Below are positions 44,188 through 53,037 of a DNA stretch of 64,000 nucleotides, one piece after another (the first letter of the stretch is position 1; each line of letters opens with the position of its first letter). This DNA comes from Flavobacterium filum DSM 17961 (lineage in GTDB: Bacteria; Bacteroidota; Bacteroidia; Flavobacteriales; Flavobacteriaceae). The stretch covers positions 119,016 through 183,015 of the forward strand of contig NZ_AUDM01000007.1 of NCBI RefSeq assembly GCF_000425465.1, read 5' to 3'. Under the pieces are notes generated by a model that was not told where the DNA came from, ran no database searches, and was given only the letters and a program-made list of their open reading frames with translations. The position numbers and the translations under genes are program-made.

Positions 44188-44742
44188 ATGAAAAAAGCAC
44201 TTTATCAATTCATCTTTTTTAAACTGATGGGTTGGAAAATTAGTGGAACAATTGAAGAGAGCACCAAAAAATGTGTGATGATTGTGGTTCCTCATACAAG
44301 CTGGCATGACTTTTATTTGGGTATTTTTACTAGAGGAATCGTTGGTTTAGAAATGAATTTTGTGGGGAAAAAAGAATTGTTTCGCTTTCCATTCGGTTAT
44401 TATTTTCGTTGGATGGGCGGCGAACCCCTTGATCGCACCGGCGGATTAAATAGAGTAGAAGCTATTGCAGCCATATTCAAAAATAAAAAAGTTTTTCGTT
44501 TAGCCATTGCTCCTGAAGGAACGAGAAAAAAAGTAAATGAATGGAAGACAGGATTTTATTATATTTCACTTGAAGCTAAAGTTCCAATTATTCCGGTGGC
44601 TTTTGATTATGGTAAAAAGGAAGTGAAATTAGGAAATCCATTTTGTCCAACAGGAAATTATGAGCAAGATTCGAAAGTTTTACAAGCTTTTTATAAAGGA
44701 GTAATAGGAAAGATTCCTCAATACAGTTTTGAGGTAAATTAA
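44188..44742 (+). CDS. 1-acyl-sn-glycerol-3-phosphate acyltransferase-like (PlsC family)
   Basis: A 184-residue membrane-associated acyltransferase. The catalytic HX4D box is His36-TSWH-Asp41 (VPHTSWHDFYLG), and the acceptor-binding motif is PEGTR at 109-113 (IAPEGTRKKVNEWKTGFYYI). It also has FVGKKELFRFPFGYYFRWMGGEPLDR. It is shorter than PlsC of E. coli and lacks strong membrane helices apart from the first 20 residues. It probably acylates a lysophospholipid or a related acceptor. It is divergent from the SpeE-like gene. Confidence 0.88.
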   Translation: MKKALYQFIFFKLMGWKISGTIEESTKKCVMIVVPHTSWHDFYLGIFTRGIVGLEMNFVGKKELFRFPFGYYFRWMGGEPLDRTGGLNRVEAIAAIFKNKKVFRLAIAPEGTRKKVNEWKTGFYYISLEAKVPIIPVAFDYGKKEVKLGNPFCPTGNYEQDSKVLQAFYKGVIGKIPQYSFEVN

Positions 44743-44816
44743 TTTTTTTTACTTTTTTTAAAACCACATTCTTTTTTTTATCGTAAGTGACTTCATAACA
44801 CTTAAAATTTTATACG

Positions 44817-45821
44817 ATGAAAAAAAGTTTTTTATTTGCATCTCTTTTGATGAGCTCAGCTGTATTATTGTCATGTAGTGATGATGATAACAAACAAACA
44901 GTAAAAGAATTAATGTTGTTTACTTCAAGTAATACATCAGGAATGGTTTCTGTAACGGATTTACTTCCCGCAACACCGGTTGTTAAACAATTTATGGTTA
45001 ATTCTACTGATGCTGACGGAATATATTATCATCCGGGTTCAGATCAATTAATTCAAGCTTCTCGTTCTAATAATCGTTTAGAAGTATATGGAAACTTCAA
45101 ACAAGAATACATGAACAATGCAAGTGCATTAACATTAACAGGAATGAGCACAGCCGACTTCACCAATGCCAGAGAAATTGCTGCTTCAGGCAATATGATT
45201 GTGGTGGCACAAGACCAAGCAGCTTCAAATAGCAACATGAACAAATTGTTTGTGTATGAAAGAATGGCTTCCGGATTGCAATTGCAAAAAACGTTTGATG
45301 TAGATTTTAAACTTTGGGGAATTCAATTTGACGGTACTTCTTTATATGCAATTGTAGATTTAACAAGTGATTTGGTTGTGTTTAATAACTTATTATCAAA
45401 TAATTCTGGAGCAATTACACCTAACAAAAGAGTTACAATAGAAGGATTGATTAGAACGCATGGTATTGCCTATTCTTCTGTGGAAGATGTGATGGTTTTA
45501 TCTGATGTTGCTGCTGCTGCTTCTGATGTAGATGGTGGATTAGTAATCATCAAAAACTTTTCTAATGTATTCAATGCAACAGTAAATAACGGAACAATAA
45601 TGATGGATAAACAAATCCGCATTTACGGACCAAATTCAATGTTGGGTAATCCGGTGGATGTAGCGTATGATAACGTAACAAAAATGATATATGTAGCTGA
45701 ACGTGCCAATGGTGGCGGAAGACTGCTTTCTTATATGGTGCCAACTACAAGCGGTGACTATGCTCCAATGATGAATAGAGTAGAGCCGGGATGTACAGCT
45801 GTTTTTTTATATAGAAAATAG
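44817..45821 (+). CDS. Lipoprotein with beta-propeller-like repeats
   Basis: A 334-residue lipoprotein (MKKSFLFASLLMSSAVLLSCSDDD, lipid anchor Cys20). The mature part has regular beta-strand groups ending in aspartates and glycines (TSSNTSGMVSVTDLLPATPVVKQF, ADGIYYHPGSDQLIQASRSNNRLEVYG, LWGIQFDGTSLYAIVDLTSDLVVFNNL, VDVAYDNVTKMIYVAERANGGGRLLSYM). This fits a lactonase/NHL-like propeller. No active-site motif is identified. It has a large hairpin terminator at 45847-45887. I do not recognise the family by name. Confidence 0.72.
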   Translation: MKKSFLFASLLMSSAVLLSCSDDDNKQTVKELMLFTSSNTSGMVSVTDLLPATPVVKQFMVNSTDADGIYYHPGSDQLIQASRSNNRLEVYGNFKQEYMNNASALTLTGMSTADFTNAREIAASGNMIVVAQDQAASNSNMNKLFVYERMASGLQLQKTFDVDFKLWGIQFDGTSLYAIVDLTSDLVVFNNLLSNNSGAITPNKRVTIEGLIRTHGIAYSSVEDVMVLSDVAAAASDVDGGLVIIKNFSNVFNATVNNGTIMMDKQIRIYGPNSMLGNPVDVAYDNVTKMIYVAERANGGGRLLSYMVPTTSGDYAPMMNRVEPGCTAVFLYRK

Positions 45822-45846
45822 TTTTTTGTGTTTGTTTTATTGGTTC

Positions 45847-45887
45847 GAAAGCCTTTGCTCTTCAGAGTGAAGGCTTTCATTTTTTTG
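45847..45887 (+). terminator. Rho-independent terminator GAAAGCCTT / AAGGCTTTC
   Basis: Nine-bp arms (45847-45855 and 45870-45878) and a T-run, ending the lipoprotein transcript. It overlaps the 3' end of the convergent XRE gene (stop at 45877). Confidence 0.8.
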
Positions 45888-46281
45888 GATGATGCGTAGT
45901 GAAAGTTCCATTAGTGTAAAAAACAATGATTTTCTCAATGTTTTCAGAGGTTGATGACGGTGCAAAAAAACTTTTTGGTTCGTTAGTGTTACTTTTTTCT
46001 TCCGGTTTTGAATTGTTCTTTTCAATTGAACTGTTAACAGGTGTAGAGTTAATTGATTTCGGAAACGAACCTTTATTCATCAAAAACCAATATAAATCAA
46101 CTTCAGGAAAAGTTTCTGTCACTTTAATAGCAAACTCTAAACTGGGTTTGTTTCTTCCGGATAGGAGATGAGAAAGACTTGAACGTTGCACACCAATTTT
46201 ATCGGCAAATGCGGAAGCACTCAACTGAAAATAAGCTAATATTTTTTCAAGTTTTTCTACAAAATCGTTTCCTTCTTGCAT
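45877..46281 (-). CDS. XRE-family transcriptional regulator
   Basis: A 134-residue protein. An N-terminal Cro/C1-type helix-turn-helix at about 6-66 (VEKLEKILAYFQLSASAFADKIGVQRSSLSHLLSGRNKPSLEFAIKVTETFPEVDLYWFLM) is followed by a Ser/Asn/Lys-rich linker and a C-terminal part ending IIVFYTNGTFTTHHPKK. It probably binds DNA as a dimer. The 280-bp upstream gap contains four repeats of TTACAAnnGTAA-type sequence, two near this gene and two near the divergent peptidase gene. These could be its operators. Its effector is unknown. Confidence 0.85.
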   Translation of the reverse strand: MQEGNDFVEKLEKILAYFQLSASAFADKIGVQRSSLSHLLSGRNKPSLEFAIKVTETFPEVDLYWFLMNKGSFPKSINSTPVNSSIEKNNSKPEEKSNTNEPKSFFAPSSTSENIEKIIVFYTNGTFTTHHPKK

Positions 46282-46306
46282 GTTTTTTTTTGCTGTTCTA
46301 TGTCGT

Positions 46307-46522
46307 TTACAAATGTAATTATTTTTTGTGATTTGAATAGTGTTACAAATGTAATTAGCTTTATAATTAAATAATTTTTATAAATTATCACTTTATGTAA
46401 ATATATATAAATATTTGGAAATTAATTATATAGTATTTAAAATGTATTTATGTGAATTGTATATAAAAAATTTGTTTACAAAAGTAATAAAAATAACAAA
46501 AGAAAGCTGTTTACAATTGTTA
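46307..46522. promoter_or_regulatory. Four spaced TTACAAnnGTAA-like palindromes in a divergent intergenic region
   Basis: Sites at 46307-46318 (TTACAAATGTAA), 46343-46354 (TTACAAATGTAA), 46476-46487 (TTACAAAAGTAA) and 46511-46522 (TTACAATTGTTA). The first two are 36 bases apart, the last two 35, one pair beside each divergent gene. Sites 1 and 2 also contain TACATTTG on the minus strand, a -7 box match for the XRE gene. The remaining 280-bp gap is AT-rich and shows nothing else. Confidence 0.5.
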
Positions 46523-46535
46523 CGATAAAGATGTT

Positions 46536-46543
46536 TACTTTTG
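46536..46543 (+). promoter_or_regulatory. -7 box TACTTTTG for the M14 peptidase gene
   Basis: Exact TAnnTTTG, 18 bases before the ATG at 46562, with a TTG at 46517-46519 (16-base spacer) that lies inside palindrome 4. Confidence 0.5.
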
Positions 46544-46561
46544 TTGTACTAATTATACAGT

Positions 46562-47716
46562 ATGAATTACCTTTTTTGTTTTGAAACCTATAAAGAAAAT
46601 TCGCTTTCGGGTCGTTATATCACGTTGTCAAAAATTGAGAAACTGCTTCAACATTTTTCCATCAAAAATGAGTTGACTGTTTTGGGTTATTCTGTTTTGC
46701 AAAAACCAATTTATATGTACAAAGTTGGTTCAGGAAAAATCAAATTACTTTTTTGGTCACAAATGCATGGAAACGAAAGTACCACTACAAAAGCGTTATT
46801 CGACCTTTTTAATTTTTTAGAAAGCGACACTAAAGAAGTGCTTGATTGGAAAAAAACATTTACTTTCATTTTTGTTCCAATACTGAATCCGGATGGTGCA
46901 GAACTTTACACACGTGAAAATGCCAATAGAGTAGATTTAAACCGTGATTTTCTTCAATTGTCGCAACCTGAAAGTCAATTATTGTTTCAATTGTTTGAGG
47001 AAGTAAAACCGGATTTTTGTTTTAATTTACATGATCAACGCACCATCTTTGGTGCTGGGAAGACAAATTCCCCGGCTACCGTTTCCTTTTTAGCTCCTTC
47101 ATTTAATGAAGAAAGAGCCATTAATGATGTACGTCAAAAAGCAATTAATTTAATTGCAGGCATTGTAGAAGAGCTTCAAAAGTATATTCCAAGTCAAATA
47201 GGTCGTTTTGATGATGGGTATAATCGAAATTGCGTTGGAGATACGTTTCAGCAACTAGGTGTGCCAACGGTTTTGTTTGAAGCTGGACATTTTCAAAATG
47301 ATTACCATAGAGAAGAAACCCGAAAATGGATATTTGTGAGTTTGTTGAAGGCAATTGATCTACTTTACGAAAACGATATAGTTGATAACAAAACTGACAA
47401 TTATTTGAAAATTCCTCAAAATAATGTCTGTTTTTTCGATTTTGTTTATAGAAATGTCAAAATTAATTATGAAAATTCAAAATTAATTACCAATTTTGCA
47501 GTGCAATTTAAAGAAGAAATTGTCGGAGATGATGTAATTTTCATAGGCTACATTGCAAGTGTTGGAGATTTGGATGATTTTTTTGGTCATTTAGAGTATG
47601 ATGCACAAGAAGAGCTATTTAAAGATGATGAAGGTAATTTTCCGATTAATGGCAAAAAAGCGAATTTTTCTTTAGGAAAGAATAAAGTATTTGTTAATGG
47701 TTTATTAAAAAAATAA
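46562..47716 (+). CDS. M14 family zinc carboxypeptidase-like protein
   Basis: A 384-residue protein with an M14 metallopeptidase domain in its first 260 residues. Zinc ligands are His69 and Glu72 (SQMHGNESTTTKALFDLF) and a His near 157 (FCFNLHDQRTIF). The catalytic Glu240 lies in VPTVLFEAGHF, and NPDGAELYTRENANRVDLNRDF is the substrate-arginine region. There is no signal peptide, so it acts in the cytoplasm, perhaps as a deacylase or a peptidoglycan-peptide recycling enzyme. The C-terminal 120 residues are an uncharacterised beta-rich domain. Confidence 0.85.
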   Translation: MNYLFCFETYKENSLSGRYITLSKIEKLLQHFSIKNELTVLGYSVLQKPIYMYKVGSGKIKLLFWSQMHGNESTTTKALFDLFNFLESDTKEVLDWKKTFTFIFVPILNPDGAELYTRENANRVDLNRDFLQLSQPESQLLFQLFEEVKPDFCFNLHDQRTIFGAGKTNSPATVSFLAPSFNEERAINDVRQKAINLIAGIVEELQKYIPSQIGRFDDGYNRNCVGDTFQQLGVPTVLFEAGHFQNDYHREETRKWIFVSLLKAIDLLYENDIVDNKTDNYLKIPQNNVCFFDFVYRNVKINYENSKLITNFAVQFKEEIVGDDVIFIGYIASVGDLDDFFGHLEYDAQEELFKDDEGNFPINGKKANFSLGKNKVFVNGLLKK

Positions 47717-47799
47717 CAAATTCGTTTTTTTATTGAATTAAATGTATTTCTTTTGTAAAGCAAATCGAGGTAAACTAGTATTAATACAAACACAAAACC

Positions 47800-48279
47800 A
47801 TGAGTAAGTTTCGTTTAGATGAAGTGGATCATCAAATTCTTGACATGTTAATTGATAACACAAGAGTTCCTTTTACAGATATCGCAAAAAAATTATTGAT
47901 TTCTGCCGGAACAGTTCACGTACGTGTGAAAAAAATGGAAGATGCAGGAATAATTATGGGTTCTTCATTGACCTTGGATTATGAAAAATTAGGTTATTCA
48001 TTTATCGCTTATGTGGGAGTATTTTTGAACAATACTTCTCAAACTAAGTTTGTTTTAGAAAGAATTAATGATATTCCATACGTAACTGTTGCACATGTTA
48101 CAACCGGTAAATTCAATATCTTCTGTAAAATCAGAGCAAAAGATACTAAACATGCAAAAGATGTCATCTTTATGATTGATGATATTGAAGGAGTTTATCG
48201 TACTGAAACAATGATTTCTTTGGAAGAAAGTATCAACGATAAAAAACGTTTGATGCACACGATTTTCAAAAACATGTAA
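47800..48279 (+). CDS. Lrp/AsnC family transcriptional regulator
   Basis: A 159-residue protein with an N-terminal winged helix (LDEVDHQILDMLIDNTRVPFTDIAKKLLISAGTVHVRVKKMEDAGII) and the C-terminal RAM/AsnC effector domain (VAHVTTGKFNIFCKIRAKDTKHAKDVIFMIDDIEGVYRTETMISLEE). The family forms dimers to octamers and responds to amino acids. The gene stands alone with a strong terminator. It is the most abundant type of such regulator in flavobacteria. Confidence 0.93.
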   Translation: MSKFRLDEVDHQILDMLIDNTRVPFTDIAKKLLISAGTVHVRVKKMEDAGIIMGSSLTLDYEKLGYSFIAYVGVFLNNTSQTKFVLERINDIPYVTVAHVTTGKFNIFCKIRAKDTKHAKDVIFMIDDIEGVYRTETMISLEESINDKKRLMHTIFKNM

Positions 48280-48299
48280 TTTGAAACATGAAAATATAG

Positions 48300-48326
48300 C
48301 CCTCTCCGCAACGAGAGGGTTTTTTT
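48300..48326 (+). terminator. Rho-independent terminator after the Lrp gene
   Basis: Stem CCCTCTC / GAGAGGG with a six-base loop and a T7 run, 20 bases beyond the stop. Confidence 0.85.
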
Positions 48327-48377
48327 ATGTCGTTTTTGTAAGCTTACAATTAAAATCGTAAATTAGTAAACAAAAAA

Positions 48378-50945
48378 ATGTACTCACTTCCTAAAATAGA
48401 ACGATTCAATCAACATGTTTGGCTCAAATACAAACTGTTCAATAGTGTATTTATTACGTTGCCATTTGATGAAATTGATAATACAGGTGTTCTTCTTCCT
48501 CTTTTTGCAGAAGTGTGTGAAAATGGGTTTAAAAATACGTTAAGCCCAAAAGAAATTGTTGAAACATTTGCAACAAAATACCTTGAAAATCCAAGCGAGC
48601 AAGATAAACTGGATTTGATGTTTCGTTTTATTCAATATGTCGAACGTCAAATTGTGTTGTTCGATGCGATAGAAGATGCCGCTTTTCCGATTGTCAACAA
48701 TATGGAAGGGAGAGGTTCGATTCGCGATATGAAAGAAAAAGCAGATCAGCGGTCAAAAAACCAAGAATTAGTGCGGTTTTTGAATGATTTTCAAGTTAGA
48801 ACGGTGCTAACCGCTCATCCTACACAGTTTTATCCGGGTTCGGTTTTGGGAATCATTACGGATTTAACAGAAGCGATTCGGGTGAATAATCTGGTTCAAA
48901 TCAAAGAATTATTGGCTCAATTGGGCAAAACACCTTTCATCAAAAAAGAAAAACCAACTCCATTTGACGAAGCAGTCAGCTTGATTTGGTATTTAGAAAA
49001 TGTGTTTTATTCTACCATTGGAGATATGCTTCAGTATTTGCATAAAAACATTTATAAAAACCACCAAATGCCAAAATCGATTGTCAATCTCGGGTTTTGG
49101 CCGGGTGGGGATAGAGATGGAAACCCATTTGTGACGACTGAAATTACCCTAAAAGTGGCTGATCGACTAAGGACTTCTATTTTAAAATGTTATTATATTG
49201 ACATTCGGAAATTGAAAAGAAAGTTGACATTTAAAGGTGTTGACACGCTTTTGGCTGAAGTTGAACATAAACTATATCGCTCCGTGTTTTATTCGCAAGG
49301 AGAAATATTTATTACCATTCAAGCCTTTGAAGAAACTTTACAAGAAATCAAAAAGCGAGTAATTGAACACCATCAATCGCTTTATCTGGATGAAATTGAT
49401 TTGTTATTGAATAAATTAGCGGCATTTGGTTTTCATTTTGCTACATTGGATATTCGTCAAAACAGTAAAATTCACCGAAACGTTTTTGAAGAAATTGTTC
49501 AAAAAATGGACGTTTTTCCTCCAAATTATGTCTCATTATCAGATACTGAAAAAATCGAAATTTTATCCCATTTAAGTGGAAATCTGACTGAAAACGAGGT
49601 GGAAAATGAAATGACAAAATCGACCATTGGTTCCATTCATGCCATGAAAACGATTCAACAAAAAAATGGAGAATTAGGAAGCAATCGCTACATTATCAGC
49701 AACAATGAAAGTGCTCTGAATGTGATGGAAACCTTGTCGATGTTCCATTTGTGTGGTTGGCAAAATCCAACAGTTGATATCGTGCCTTTATTTGAATCAG
49801 TAGATGATTTGCAGCATGCCGATGTAATCATGGAACAATTGTATGCCAATATCACCTACAAAAAACACTTGGCATCCAGAAATAATGTGCAAACGGTTAT
49901 GCTTGGTTTTTCTGATGGCACAAAAGATGGAGGCTATTTAATGGCCAATTGGAGCATTTATAAAGCAAAAGAATCACTAACAATCATGTCAAGAAAATAC
50001 GGTATAAAAGTACTCTTTTTTGACGGTAGAGGTGGTCCGCCGGCAAGAGGTGGTGGTAAAACACATCAATTTTATGCTTCATTAGGGCCTTCAATTGAAA
50101 ATAACCAAATTCAAGTTACGGTACAAGGTCAAACCATTAGTTCTAATTTTGGAACGTTAGATGCATGTCGATATAACCTCGAAAATTTATTAAGTGCCGG
50201 TGCTACCAATCAATTGTTCAGCAAAGGGAATAACCAACTTTCTGATCAAGATAGAGCGGTTGTTGAACAATTATCGGAGTTGAGTTATGAAAAGTATTTA
50301 CAATTTAAGCAGCATCCCAAATTTATTCCTTATTTGGAAAAAATGAGTACACTGAATTATTATGCAAAGACAAATATTGGCAGCCGTCCTTCTAAACGAA
50401 ACAAAAGTGAACAACTCGTGTTTGAAGAATTAAGAGCAATTCCGTTCGTGGGTTCGTGGAGTCAACTCAAGCAAAACGTGCCTGGTTTTTTTGGTGTAGG
50501 AACGGCTTTACAGCATTTTGAACAAACCAATCAATGGAATAAAGTAGTCGATTTATATAAAAACTCCTTGTTTTTTAAAACGCTTATTGAAAACAGTATG
50601 ATGGCGTTATGCAAATCATTTTTCCCTTTAACGGCTTATATGCGAAAGGATGAAGAGTTTGGTGAATTTTGGCAAATTATCTATGATGAATTTTTGGAAA
50701 CCAAACGATTGTTACTCAAATTATCCGGTTATCTGGAATTAATGGAAAATTATCCGGATGGAAAAGCATCTATTGAAATTAGAGAACAAATTGTGTTGCC
50801 CTTATTGACCATTCAACAATATGCCTTAATCAAAATCAACGAAATCAAAAAGGGGAGAAGCGAACCGGATTTGTTAGAAGTATATGAAAAATTAGTCACC
50901 CGTTCCTTGTTTGGTAACATAAATGCAAGTCGAAATTCGGCGTAG
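48378..50945 (+). CDS. ppc: Phosphoenolpyruvate carboxylase
   Basis: An 855-residue enzyme that carboxylates PEP to oxaloacetate, refilling the TCA cycle. Catalytic residues are in RTVLTAHPTQFYPGS (His147), GFWPGGDRDGNPFVT, FGFHFATLDIRQNSKIH, LFFDGRGGPPARGGG and NIGSRPSKR. It ends NINASRNSA instead of the usual NTG tail, as in other Bacteroidota members. Its length is shorter than the E. coli enzyme (883). The DinB gene start lies about 28 bases after its stop codon, in-frame extensions overlapping it. Confidence 0.95.
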   Translation: MYSLPKIERFNQHVWLKYKLFNSVFITLPFDEIDNTGVLLPLFAEVCENGFKNTLSPKEIVETFATKYLENPSEQDKLDLMFRFIQYVERQIVLFDAIEDAAFPIVNNMEGRGSIRDMKEKADQRSKNQELVRFLNDFQVRTVLTAHPTQFYPGSVLGIITDLTEAIRVNNLVQIKELLAQLGKTPFIKKEKPTPFDEAVSLIWYLENVFYSTIGDMLQYLHKNIYKNHQMPKSIVNLGFWPGGDRDGNPFVTTEITLKVADRLRTSILKCYYIDIRKLKRKLTFKGVDTLLAEVEHKLYRSVFYSQGEIFITIQAFEETLQEIKKRVIEHHQSLYLDEIDLLLNKLAAFGFHFATLDIRQNSKIHRNVFEEIVQKMDVFPPNYVSLSDTEKIEILSHLSGNLTENEVENEMTKSTIGSIHAMKTIQQKNGELGSNRYIISNNESALNVMETLSMFHLCGWQNPTVDIVPLFESVDDLQHADVIMEQLYANITYKKHLASRNNVQTVMLGFSDGTKDGGYLMANWSIYKAKESLTIMSRKYGIKVLFFDGRGGPPARGGGKTHQFYASLGPSIENNQIQVTVQGQTISSNFGTLDACRYNLENLLSAGATNQLFSKGNNQLSDQDRAVVEQLSELSYEKYLQFKQHPKFIPYLEKMSTLNYYAKTNIGSRPSKRNKSEQLVFEELRAIPFVGSWSQLKQNVPGFFGVGTALQHFEQTNQWNKVVDLYKNSLFFKTLIENSMMALCKSFFPLTAYMRKDEEFGEFWQIIYDEFLETKRLLLKLSGYLELMENYPDGKASIEIREQIVLPLLTIQQYALIKINEIKKGRSEPDLLEVYEKLVTRSLFGNINASRNSA

Positions 50946-50973
50946 TGAAAGTAAAAAATCTAAAATTATTAAA

Positions 50974-51489
50974 ATGAAACCATCTCAATTACAACCCAAC
51001 GAATTTGCACCGTTTTATGCCGATTACATCAAAGCGGTTGACGAAGTTGACTTGCTTGAGGGTTTAGAAAATTCCATGCAGGATTTTGATGCATTCATTC
51101 TTCAAATACCAACTGAAAAGCACGAGTATCGCTATGCCGAAGGAAAATGGACCATCAAAGATATTGTTCAACACTTGATAGACGCGGAACGAATTTTTGC
51201 TTATCGGGCTTTGCGAATCGCACGAAAAGACCAAACTCCATTACCGGGATTTGAAGAAAACGACTATGTTGATGCCGCATTTGCCAACCAACGAACACTT
51301 TCTGAATTGATGGAAGAATTTAAATTGATTCGGAAAACAACTTATTTGCTTTTTAAAACCTTTTCAGATGAGCAATTACTCCAAACCGGTACAGCATCAG
51401 AAAAACCGGTTTCAGTTCGAGCCATCGGATTTATAACGATTGGGCATCAAATGCATCACCAAAAGGTGATTAGAGAGCGGTATCTATAA
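50974..51489 (+). CDS. DinB family protein
   Basis: A 171-residue four-helix-bundle protein of the DinB/YfiT superfamily. I take the ATG at 50974 (MKPSQLQPNEFAPFYADYIK); the frame open to 50923 overlaps the end of ppc. Metal-site histidines are in EGKWTIKDIVQHLIDAERIFAYRALRIAR and IGHQMHHQKVIRERYL. The family includes metal-dependent thiol transferases; the function here is unknown. It may be transcribed with ppc. Confidence 0.85.
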   Translation: MKPSQLQPNEFAPFYADYIKAVDEVDLLEGLENSMQDFDAFILQIPTEKHEYRYAEGKWTIKDIVQHLIDAERIFAYRALRIARKDQTPLPGFEENDYVDAAFANQRTLSELMEEFKLIRKTTYLLFKTFSDEQLLQTGTASEKPVSVRAIGFITIGHQMHHQKVIRERYL

Positions 51490-51516
51490 AAAAAAGGAGC
51501 AATTTGCTCCTTTTTA
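51487..51516. terminator. Bidirectional terminator GGAGCAATTTGCTCC
   Basis: Perfect stem GGAGCAA / TTGCTCC (51496-51510) flanked by A-run and T-run, between the convergent DinB and acidic-protein genes. Confidence 0.85.
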
Positions 51517-51518
51517 TC

Positions 51519-51965
51519 TTAATATTCGTCTTCGTCTTCGTCTTCATCTGAAGGTTCTTCATCAAAATCATCATCATCGTCATCATCGTCGTCAGAACCG
51601 CCGGCATCTTTTAATAAATCAATTTCAGCATCATCATCAGAAGGAGCATCATCGTCTTCTTCATCTACATCTACTTCATCAATATCTTCATCAAGGTCTA
51701 AACCTTTTACCGGTGCAATTGTTTCAACTTCTACATCCAAATCATCATCTTCTTCAAAGTTTTCAATTCGGGTAGCTAATTTTTTACTGACTTTTACCAA
51801 GTAAATAGTATCCTCAGTTCGCACTTCAACAGCTTCAATCAACTCATTTTGAGCGTTTTTGAAACGGATAATATCGGAATCTTCATATCCTTCTGGAAAC
51901 TTTTCTACCAATAAGGATAAAATGTCATTCGTTAGTTTAGCATAGTCAACAATAATTCTTCTCAT
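51519..51965 (-). CDS. Conserved protein with a highly acidic C-terminal tail
   Basis: A 148-residue protein. The first 70 residues form a compact folded part (RIIVDYAKLTNDILSLLVEKFPEGYEDSDIIRFKNAQNELIEAVEVRTEDTIYLVKVSKKLATRIENF). The remainder is almost all Asp/Glu with a few Ser and Gly. It is a conserved flavobacterial family, without known function; the acidic tail is like that of proteins that bind basic partners (ribosomal proteins, histone-like proteins). It lies 11 bases downstream of the deoxyhypusine-synthase-like gene and is probably co-transcribed. Confidence 0.78.
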   Translation of the reverse strand: MRRIIVDYAKLTNDILSLLVEKFPEGYEDSDIIRFKNAQNELIEAVEVRTEDTIYLVKVSKKLATRIENFEEDDDLDVEVETIAPVKGLDLDEDIDEVDVDEEDDDAPSDDDAEIDLLKDAGGSDDDDDDDDDFDEEPSDEDEDEDEY

Positions 51966-51976
51966 AAAAAAATCTG

Positions 51977-52951
51977 TTATAAATCAAGTAAGTAAGCAAA
52001 GATTAAGGGGGCTACAATGGTAGCATCTGATTCTACAATAAATTTGGGAGTGGTGATGTCTAATTTACCCCAAGTGATTTTCTCATTCGGAACTGCTCCT
52101 GAATAAGAACCATAACTTGTGGTAGAGTCTGAAATTTGGCAAAAATAGCTCCAAAAGGGTACATCGTGCATTTCCATATCTTGATACAACATTGGAACCA
52201 CACAAATAGGGAAATCACCTGCAATTCCACCACCAATTTGGAAAAATCCAACTCCTTTTCCGGAACAATTTTTAGTGTACCAATCAGCCAACCACATCAT
52301 ATATTCTACACCACTTTTCATGGTTGTTGGTTTAAATGTTCCTTTGATGCAATACGAAGCAAAAATGTTACCCATCGTGCTGTCCTCCCAACCGGGTACA
52401 ACAATAGGAAGGTTTTTTTCTGCCGCTGCAACCATCCAAGAGTCTCTTGGGTCAATTTCGTAATATTGCTCTAATACACCTGAATTAATCATTTGGTACA
52501 TGAATTCATGCGGAAAATAACGTTCCCCTTTTGAATCAGCATTGTTCCAAATGTCATATAAATGCGATTGTAATCTGCGGAAGGCTTCTTCCTCTGGAAT
52601 ACAAGTATCCGTAACTCTGTTATAATGATTTTCTAATAAATCCCATTCTTCTTGCGGACTTAAATCGCGGTAGTTGGGTACTCTTTTGTACGAGTTGTGA
52701 GCGACCAAATTCATGATGTCTTCTTCAAGGTTTGCTCCGGTACACGATATAATGTGTACTTTATCTTGACGGATCATTTCCGCTAATGATTTTCCCAACT
52801 CAGCGGTACTCATTGCACCGGCAAGAGTAATCATCATTTTTCCGTTTTCAAGCAAATGTTGCTCATACCCTTTGGCTGCGTCAACCAAAGCGGCGGCATT
52901 AAAGTGAAGATAATGTTTTTCAATAAATTGACTGATAGGTCCTTTACTCAT
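51977..52951 (-). CDS. Deoxyhypusine synthase family protein (probably homospermidine-synthase-like)
   Basis: A 324-residue NAD-dependent enzyme of the deoxyhypusine synthase family. The NAD-binding region is MMITLAGAMSTAELGKSLAEMIRQDKVHIISCTGANLEEDIM, and the catalytic lysine corresponds to Lys296 in KITWGKLDITTPKFIVESDA, matching the WGK of the eukaryotic enzyme. Bacteria lack the eIF5A substrate, and characterised bacterial homologues transfer aminobutyl groups to amines such as putrescine or agmatine-derived ones. It is 86 bases downstream of arginine decarboxylase, so a polyamine role is likely. Confidence 0.85.
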   Translation of the reverse strand: MSKGPISQFIEKHYLHFNAAALVDAAKGYEQHLLENGKMMITLAGAMSTAELGKSLAEMIRQDKVHIISCTGANLEEDIMNLVAHNSYKRVPNYRDLSPQEEWDLLENHYNRVTDTCIPEEEAFRRLQSHLYDIWNNADSKGERYFPHEFMYQMINSGVLEQYYEIDPRDSWMVAAAEKNLPIVVPGWEDSTMGNIFASYCIKGTFKPTTMKSGVEYMMWLADWYTKNCSGKGVGFFQIGGGIAGDFPICVVPMLYQDMEMHDVPFWSYFCQISDSTTSYGSYSGAVPNEKITWGKLDITTPKFIVESDATIVAPLIFAYLLDL

Positions 52952-53037
52952 TTTGTTCGTATAAAATTATTATTTCGTAACCCGCTTCAAAGAAAAACTA
53001 TTTTTCTGAAACGAAAAACTCTTTTTGTTGAATTTTG

